Assembly (NCBI GenBank): GCA_029531795.1
Contig: JAPEIS010000005.1
Location: 2,168,001-2,232,000 of the forward strand
Length of the DNA stretch: 64,000 nt
Reading direction: 5' to 3'
Source of the DNA: Sclerotinia nivalis
Lineage: Eukaryota > Ascomycota > Leotiomycetes > Helotiales > Sclerotiniaceae
Shown here: in pieces, positions 59,286-64,000 of the stretch
How the letters are laid out: each line of letters starts with the position of its first letter
Position numbering within the stretch: the stretch's first letter is position 1
Made by a program: the position numbers and the translations under genes
Notes under the pieces: generated by a model
Seen by the model: only the letters and a program-made list of their open reading frames with translations
Told to the model about the DNA's origin: nothing
Databases searched by the model: none

Positions 59286-60471
59286 CAGGTATAATATTAT
59301 ATTTGCAAATCTATATATTTTTAACAAAACCAGTGAGACTACAACTATAAGTAAGAGTACCGAATTCTTACTATGCTTTCCCAGATACCAGATGTCAGTC
59401 TTAGTATCCTTCGAGAAGGTTGCCCCTAGACCAAAAACAATCTTTCTATACCCATTATCCTGTTTGCTCCCTAAGCCTACCCGGTATCTCCATCATACCT
59501 TCTGCTTTATAATACCCTATTGTAGACCGATACGCGCATCTGTCCTTTCGAGCCGTATAGACAATGTCACTGTCGCTACCATTATACGCTACGCCCCGCG
59601 GCTTGTGCACCGTTTCGTGTTACCTTGCCAGATCTCTCCTACACAACAAAGCCGACTATATCTTGCAAGCTTTGCTATATCTTAATCCCTAGCCAAATAG
59701 CTTAAAATACAGCGTTTCCAGCTCACTAACCAAAGCACAGCTTACAAAATCCATTCTTTTAGTATATAGATTGTAATCGATAATACAGAGGGTCGTATAT
59801 ATATATCATAAGGTGGTCTCTACCAAAGCTCATCCGCTACCATAATGTCTACCGAATGCTTCGCACAAGAATAAAACTTGCTAAAAACGTCCCTTTCATT
59901 CGTGAGTTCCTCCGTTGCCATAATACCGCTCTTGTACATTCGTAGAGCAAAGTGCTAAAAGCATCCCTTCATCCCTAATCTATTATACCGCCGCCGTCCT
60001 CAATTCTCGATTACTCCCCTCAACCATCTGTAAACTTCCAATCCAGTATACCCGCAGATTGTATACATTATTGGATCATGAAAACTCTGCACGCTAGCGC
60101 CCCAGAGGTGCCCTATCAATCGCCGGCACAACGTTTTCCTTCTCAGGCTCTGCTCCCACACAGATTCGTAAAAGCAGTCCGCTTTGAAATACTCCTTAAA
60201 GCAAGTCTCAGGCTCTGCATTCCACTGCAGATTCGTAAAGGTGGTTCCGCTTCGAATTCCATCGTTGTTTTGTGATTGTCGGGTAGTTTTCATCTCCATT
60301 CGACTGATAAATCCTCTGTTCCGGGCCTAATTCACAATACTTTCACTCCCAGTATCGCTCCTTTTTAAAGCACGACCTTTGCCCAGCTCCAGTCTAATTC
60401 AATCTTGGCTCTGTAAATAAATTACAGGTTCGTAGGATGCACCACGTACAGGTGTTGAATCATCGCATCCC
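59286..60471. other. 1.19-kb segment of unknown origin joined to the 5' end of LINE A6
   Basis: Not similar to any other part of the window by eye, with a higher GC content and fewer RIP-like runs. It lies between the broken 5' end of A6 and the target-motif copy at 60472-60484, with no clear motif copy at 59286. A minus-strand open frame of 99 codons (60299-60000) covers part of it and includes two 65-bp-spaced imperfect repeats (60142-60190 and 60207-60257, CTCAGGCTCTGC...CAGATTCGTAAA). I do not recognise a protein. A template-switch product of LINE reverse transcription would explain its position. Confidence 0.6.
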
Positions 60472-60484
60472 AAGGTAATTATAG

Positions 60485-60769
60485 GAACAAACGAGTACAG
60501 ACCATGTTAGTATCAGATCATATGATAGAGCATAGAGCATTGGAATTTCGAAGGCTCCCAACGCTCCCGAAGCATTAGAGCTTCGAGGGCTCCTAGGGCT
60601 CCCAAGTACGAAGATCTATATAAGCAGAATGGATTCCTTTATTTGTAGAGCTTCGTACTCAAGAACAATCATTAGTTTAAACACTATAGTTACCATACAA
60701 TACAATCGTTATATCTTTCATTCTCACCAAACCTCTATTTGATCTTTAATAGAAACCACCACAGCCTTT
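60485..60769 (+). repeat. G3 3' LTR, right part (truncated)
   Basis: GAACAAACGAGTACAGACC..., matching 47670 onward, with two 35-bp units (60536 and 60571), TATA-like CTATATAAG at about 60610 and an end at CACAGCCTTT. The last 65 or so bases of the LTR are missing: LINE C1, with its (ATTG)n tail, begins at 60770. Confidence 0.88.
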
Positions 60770-60795
60770 GATTGATTGATTGATTGATTGATTAA

Positions 60796-61163
60796 ATTAA
60801 CGTCTACACTGAGTCTAAGACTATCTAAGACGGCTAGGAGCTTTATAGGCTTCTAACAAGTAACAAATGGAGAATTGCTGGCCATATTCAGCTGTAGCTA
60901 ATACAATTTGGGAAGATTGAAGTGGCCTCAATCTACTAATTTTTGAATAAGGGAAGTGAAAGCTAATCTTGGGGAACAAAGCCCATCTTATAAATATTCT
61001 CGTATATAATAAGAAAAATAACAAATGAAATATAATATAATTCGAAATTAGAACGATTTACCCCACATAGAGGGGTAAATTGACCAAATTGACCAAATTG
61101 ACCCAATTAACCATTTTCTCTCAATTCACCCTCTTCACCTTCGCCTTCTTGTTCTGCATCCTC
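60796..61163 (-). other. LINE C1 3' UTR with TTGACCAAA minisatellite
   Basis: Contains a 9-bp repeat (AAATTGACC, about 3-4 units, 61077-61110) and a small inverted repeat around ACCCC-ACATAG-GGGGT near 61061-61077. A 67-codon minus-strand frame at 61024-60821 is not convincing as a gene. I assign this to the LINE because it lies between its ORF2 stop and its tail repeat. Confidence 0.6.
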
Positions 61164-64000
61164 TTACATCCTAATTAAATGCCATGATCTGATGGCTATT
61201 TTTGTTTCCTCGATAAATTCAAGGGTCTTAATAATTCCTGTTTTAGTATGAAATAGGTATTTCATAGTAAATCGAAAAATAGAATTGTTTTTTTTGAATA
61301 TTCTTTTTATTGATTTGTATAATGGGCAACTGAACAGAAGATGATTAGGAGATTCTCTCTTTCCATATCTACAATTATCATTTGCTGAGATTCCGAATCG
61401 TTGTAGGTAAGATTTGAAATATCCATGATTGATTTTAAACTGAAACAAAACACTAATAAAGCTTCTCTTAATATTTTCTAGAATTCCGATCTTTGAGCTA
61501 ATCGTCCAAAAGTATATTTTCGAATAGACCGAATTAGATGAATAAAGAAAAGTATTCCATTCTTCGGATTTCGTCCTTTTGATATCCATTCTTAAGAAGG
61601 CAAAGTTGGTTTTGTTTAATGATGATCTTTGTTTTGTAGTTTCTTTTGTTAAAGTATCAGTTAATTTGTTTCCTTTAACGGAGGTATGCCCTGGAATCCA
61701 ATTAAGGGAGATTTCAGTTTCTTTTCTAAGGAGAGTTTCTGTAATCTTGATTGCTTTAATTTGGTATATCTGGCCAGGAGTATCAGAGGGTATTTTCAAT
61801 CGGTATAATCCAGCTTGATTATCTGAGTAGATTTTGAATTTTTCGTCTGATTGAGTAATGGAGCTAGTATATTCGATTGCTCTAGTGACTCCAAGAAGTT
61901 CATCATTGTAGACAAACTGATTTACTTCAATATTGATGGTTTCCTGATGTGAAATTTGATTATTCGATAGAATAACTGCAATTCCGATACCAATTCTGAT
62001 TCTGTTTAAAGTGGATAAAGCATCAGTATATATTGTAATGGTATTCTTGTATCTATATTTGAATACAAGGTTATGGATAATTGCGGTATTCTTTTTTGTT
62101 AGTTTATTGATATTGATTTTGTATAGAGTATTCCTTTTCCAAGAAGGGAAATGAAAATGATTGATCTTTTCTAGAGTTAAAGAATCGAAATCTTTTTCGA
62201 TTGATTTCATAATCTTTTTAAATTGAATAAGTTTCGATAGTTTCCTTTGAGGAATTGTTATTGTATTTAGAGCTTCCCTTTTGGTAGCTAGCTTGTTCAT
62301 AATTGTATTGACGGGATGGGAAGACGAGATTTTCAACAATCTAAAAGCATATTGTCTGATTCCAATATTTAATCTGATCTTCGGAAAGTATAAAACGATT
62401 TCCATTTCTATTGGCTTTATTGATAAAGTTTTGAAGACTCCTAGAATCTTATATAAAGCAAGATTCTGAAGTAATTGAAGAATCTTTTTGAACGAGGCTT
62501 GATCTTTCCATTAGATGATTGATCCGTAATCAACTATACTAGTGATACATACTATATAGAGCTATCTTAGTACTTTAGGGCTTAACCCTTTCTCAATATT
62601 AGCTAACCTGGCCATTCGATAGAATGAAGCCTTAGCTTGAGTTGTTCGAATAACAATATGCTGTTTGAAGTTGAAGTCGGGATCGAATTATATTCCTAAC
62701 CATCTGACCAATGATAAAAATTGTACAATCTCAGAATTTGGGAGTTTGATTGAAGTATCTTTAGTGTATTTGGATATAAAGAAATACATTAATTCCATCT
62801 TTGCTAAATCAAATTGGATAGCGTTTTTTTCATCGAAAGTATAAATTTGTTTGGCTACTCTTTCGAGGGAAAAAATGTTCTTTTTCCAACTTGAAAAATG
62901 AATGATCATAGCTATATTATCAATATACGAAAGATATTCAACCGAATTCGATTGAAAGAGATCTCGAATATAGATTAGGAAAAGGATTGATGAGATTGGA
63001 CTTTCTTGAGGGATTCCGGTGTTGATTGATTTAAAAGTTTCGGTCTGATTATCGAATAAAAGTTTGAGTAATATTTCTTCCAAAAATGATGAGATCTATG
63101 TAATAAGACTAATTGGAAGATTGAGGTTCTTGTAGATATCTAAAAATCGATTCTTGGATACATAATCGAAGGCCCCTTTGATATCTAGGAAAAAAACTGA
63201 GGTTTTCTTTTTGTTTCTTGAATTCCTTTCGATTTCGATGATAAGCAGAATTGCTGTATCGATGGTTGATTTCTTTTGTTTTCCATCCATTTAAGAATAA
63301 TGAAATAGTTTTGTTGTTTCAGTAAAATAGCTAAACCTTTGAGCTAATATCCTTTCATTTATCTTGCCTAAACAATTCAAAAGAGCGATAACTCTATATG
63401 CTTTTGGAATAGAATAATCTAGTTTCGAAGGTTTTTTGAGTATAGTTCCAATAGTTTGTTTCCAGCAAAAAGGATGATAACTGAGATTAATCAAATTGCT
63501 GAAAAAAGTAAAGAAAGCTTTTAGGATCGCTTTGTAAGCTCGAATAATGATCTCCTGAGTAATTCCATCTAGGCCAAGGATCTTTCCTTTGATTTTAGCC
63601 GAGCAAGCATTGAGAAATTCATTTTCAATGAGATCAGACCATTCCCATTTTTTCGATTGTTTATACCTTTCCCATTCAGGTACAATTGTATATGGGGGGG
63701 GGAAAGAAAAGGGTAGATCTGAAAACCGAACATTTTCCTTCGAATGAGCTTTCAAATTGAAAGAGGCTAGATTGAATATTCGGGATCTTTTCGATTCGAA
63801 GATCTTTTATATATGATATTACTTTGAAGATCGTTTGAGTATCCTCTTTTTCAAGGAATTCATTCCAGTAATTCTTTTTTGCTATTTTAATAGTTTGAAA
63901 GTAATGATTCTTTATTGATTGATAGATTTTCTTGAATATATCGTTTTTAGAGTATCGTTTAGTATTCTTATATACTAATGAGAATTGTTTATGAAGGGTT
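61164..64000 (-). pseudogene. LINE C1 ORF2 (RT, RNase H, C-terminal zinc motif), nearly continuous
   Basis: Minus strand, one frame throughout. The linker and RT N-terminus are at about 64000-63300 (GLDGITQEIIIRAYKAI, YRVIALLNCLGKINERIL). The RT core is at about 63290-62690, with FFLDIKGAFDYV, GIPQESPISSILFL and the active-site box YIDN (from YxDD). The thumb is at 62690-62400. RNase H is at about 62055-61620: TIYTDALS, VYNDELLGVTRAIEY, KIYSDNQAGL and WIPGHTSVKGNKLTDTLTKE, a complete D-E-D-H set. The C-terminal CRYGKRESPNHLLFSCPLY is the usual CCHC-like end of such LINE proteins. The final 413 codons are uninterrupted. Former Trp codons account for most stops. The missing RT aspartate makes it inactive. 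Confidence 0.88.

Larger units (their letters stand above)
31774..60769 (+). mobile_element. Ty3/gypsy element G3 (chromodomain type), split by LINEs in both LTRs
   Basis: 5' LTR = 31774-31860 plus 47670-48033 (87 + 364 = 451 bp). Internal region 48034-53772. 3' LTR = 53773-53859 (87 bp) plus 60485-60769, truncated by LINE C1. Both LTRs are cut after exactly base 87. Without the LINEs the element would be about 6.6 kb. Gag-pol is in one frame, with an additional antisense ORF at its 3' end. It is inserted in the RT of G2; the right-hand flank is outside the window, so its target duplication cannot be checked. Confidence 0.9.
60770..64000 (-). mobile_element. LINE C1, third Tad-like LINE family (runs off the window)
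   Basis: The 3' end is a (GATT)n/(AATC)n microsatellite at 60770-60795. It has a 3' UTR of about 370 bp, then ORF2 on the minus strand with RNase H, RT and linker up to the window edge. It is inserted in the G3 3' LTR. Its sequence is clearly different from families A and B at the protein level. It is the least decayed LINE: the whole ORF2 is in a single frame with only about half a dozen stops. Confidence 0.85.

Noticed and set aside
59278..59685. Plus-strand open frame of 135 codons
   Set aside because: It starts inside LINE A6 ORF1 (antisense) and runs into the unknown segment. No protein family is recognisable and the junction argues against a real gene.
60821..61024. Minus-strand open frame of 67 codons
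   Set aside because: It lies in the LINE C1 3' UTR, with no recognisable family and no start context. Better explained as non-coding.
1..64000. Mitochondrial or plasmid origin because of the high AT content
   Set aside because: Nuclear-type LTR and LINE elements, RIP-type decay and an NLR relic. No mitochondrial genes, tRNA or rRNA seen.

Overview
The window is a filamentous ascomycete (Pezizomycotina) repeat island. It is AT-rich, has no intact host gene, and consists almost entirely of nested retrotransposons riddled with in-frame stops. Where two LTRs of one element can be compared by eye, every substitution seen is a transition (C/T or G/A). That is the signature expected of repeat-induced point mutation (RIP), which is known in these fungi. 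The elements are three Tad-like LINE families with RNase H (called A, B and C here), one Ty1/copia element, three Ty3/gypsy elements and some solo or broken LTRs. The only recognisable host-type sequence is a short NB-ARC (STAND/NLR) pseudogene near 27 kb.

Left half (1-26612). LINE A3 lies on the minus strand. A copia element (98-21128, 119-bp LTRs, 5-bp target duplication AATAT) is inserted in its 3' tail. The 5' LTR of that copia holds two successive family-A LINEs, A1 (5' truncated) and A2 (full length), each bordered by the same 15-bp duplication ATATCTCTTCAAGCT. The copia RNase H region is split by gypsy G1 (13735-20462, minus strand, 163-bp LTRs, target duplication TCTAC). The 5' end of A3 abuts a truncated gypsy LTR at 26613-26936.

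Middle (26613-31773). This holds the broken LTR, a 20-bp-arm hairpin, the NLR fragment, two LTRs in opposite orientation, two minisatellites, small unassigned coding remnants, and gypsy G2 (5' LTR, gag, protease, partial RT).

Right half (31774-64000). Gypsy G3, a chromodomain-type element on the plus strand, is inserted in the G2 RT. Its 451-bp 5' LTR is cut after base 87 by a head-to-tail array of four minus-strand LINEs of alternating family (B1, A4, B2, A5), separated by copies of one 12-13 bp motif, AGATGGTCGTAG. Its 3' LTR is cut at exactly the same base by LINE A6 plus a 1.19-kb segment of unknown origin, and again further on by a family-C LINE that runs off the window. G3 carries gag-pol in one frame and an antisense ORF overlapping the end of pol.

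The most notable signal is that all LINE insertions whose target can be seen lie inside LTRs. At one LTR position two different LINE families have inserted repeatedly, in both LTRs of G3 and apparently also in the related LTR at 26613. The 3' tails of families A and B share a GAA-loop hairpin close to a (TG)n/(CA)n terminus. None of the elements looks autonomous today, since every long reading frame is interrupted.
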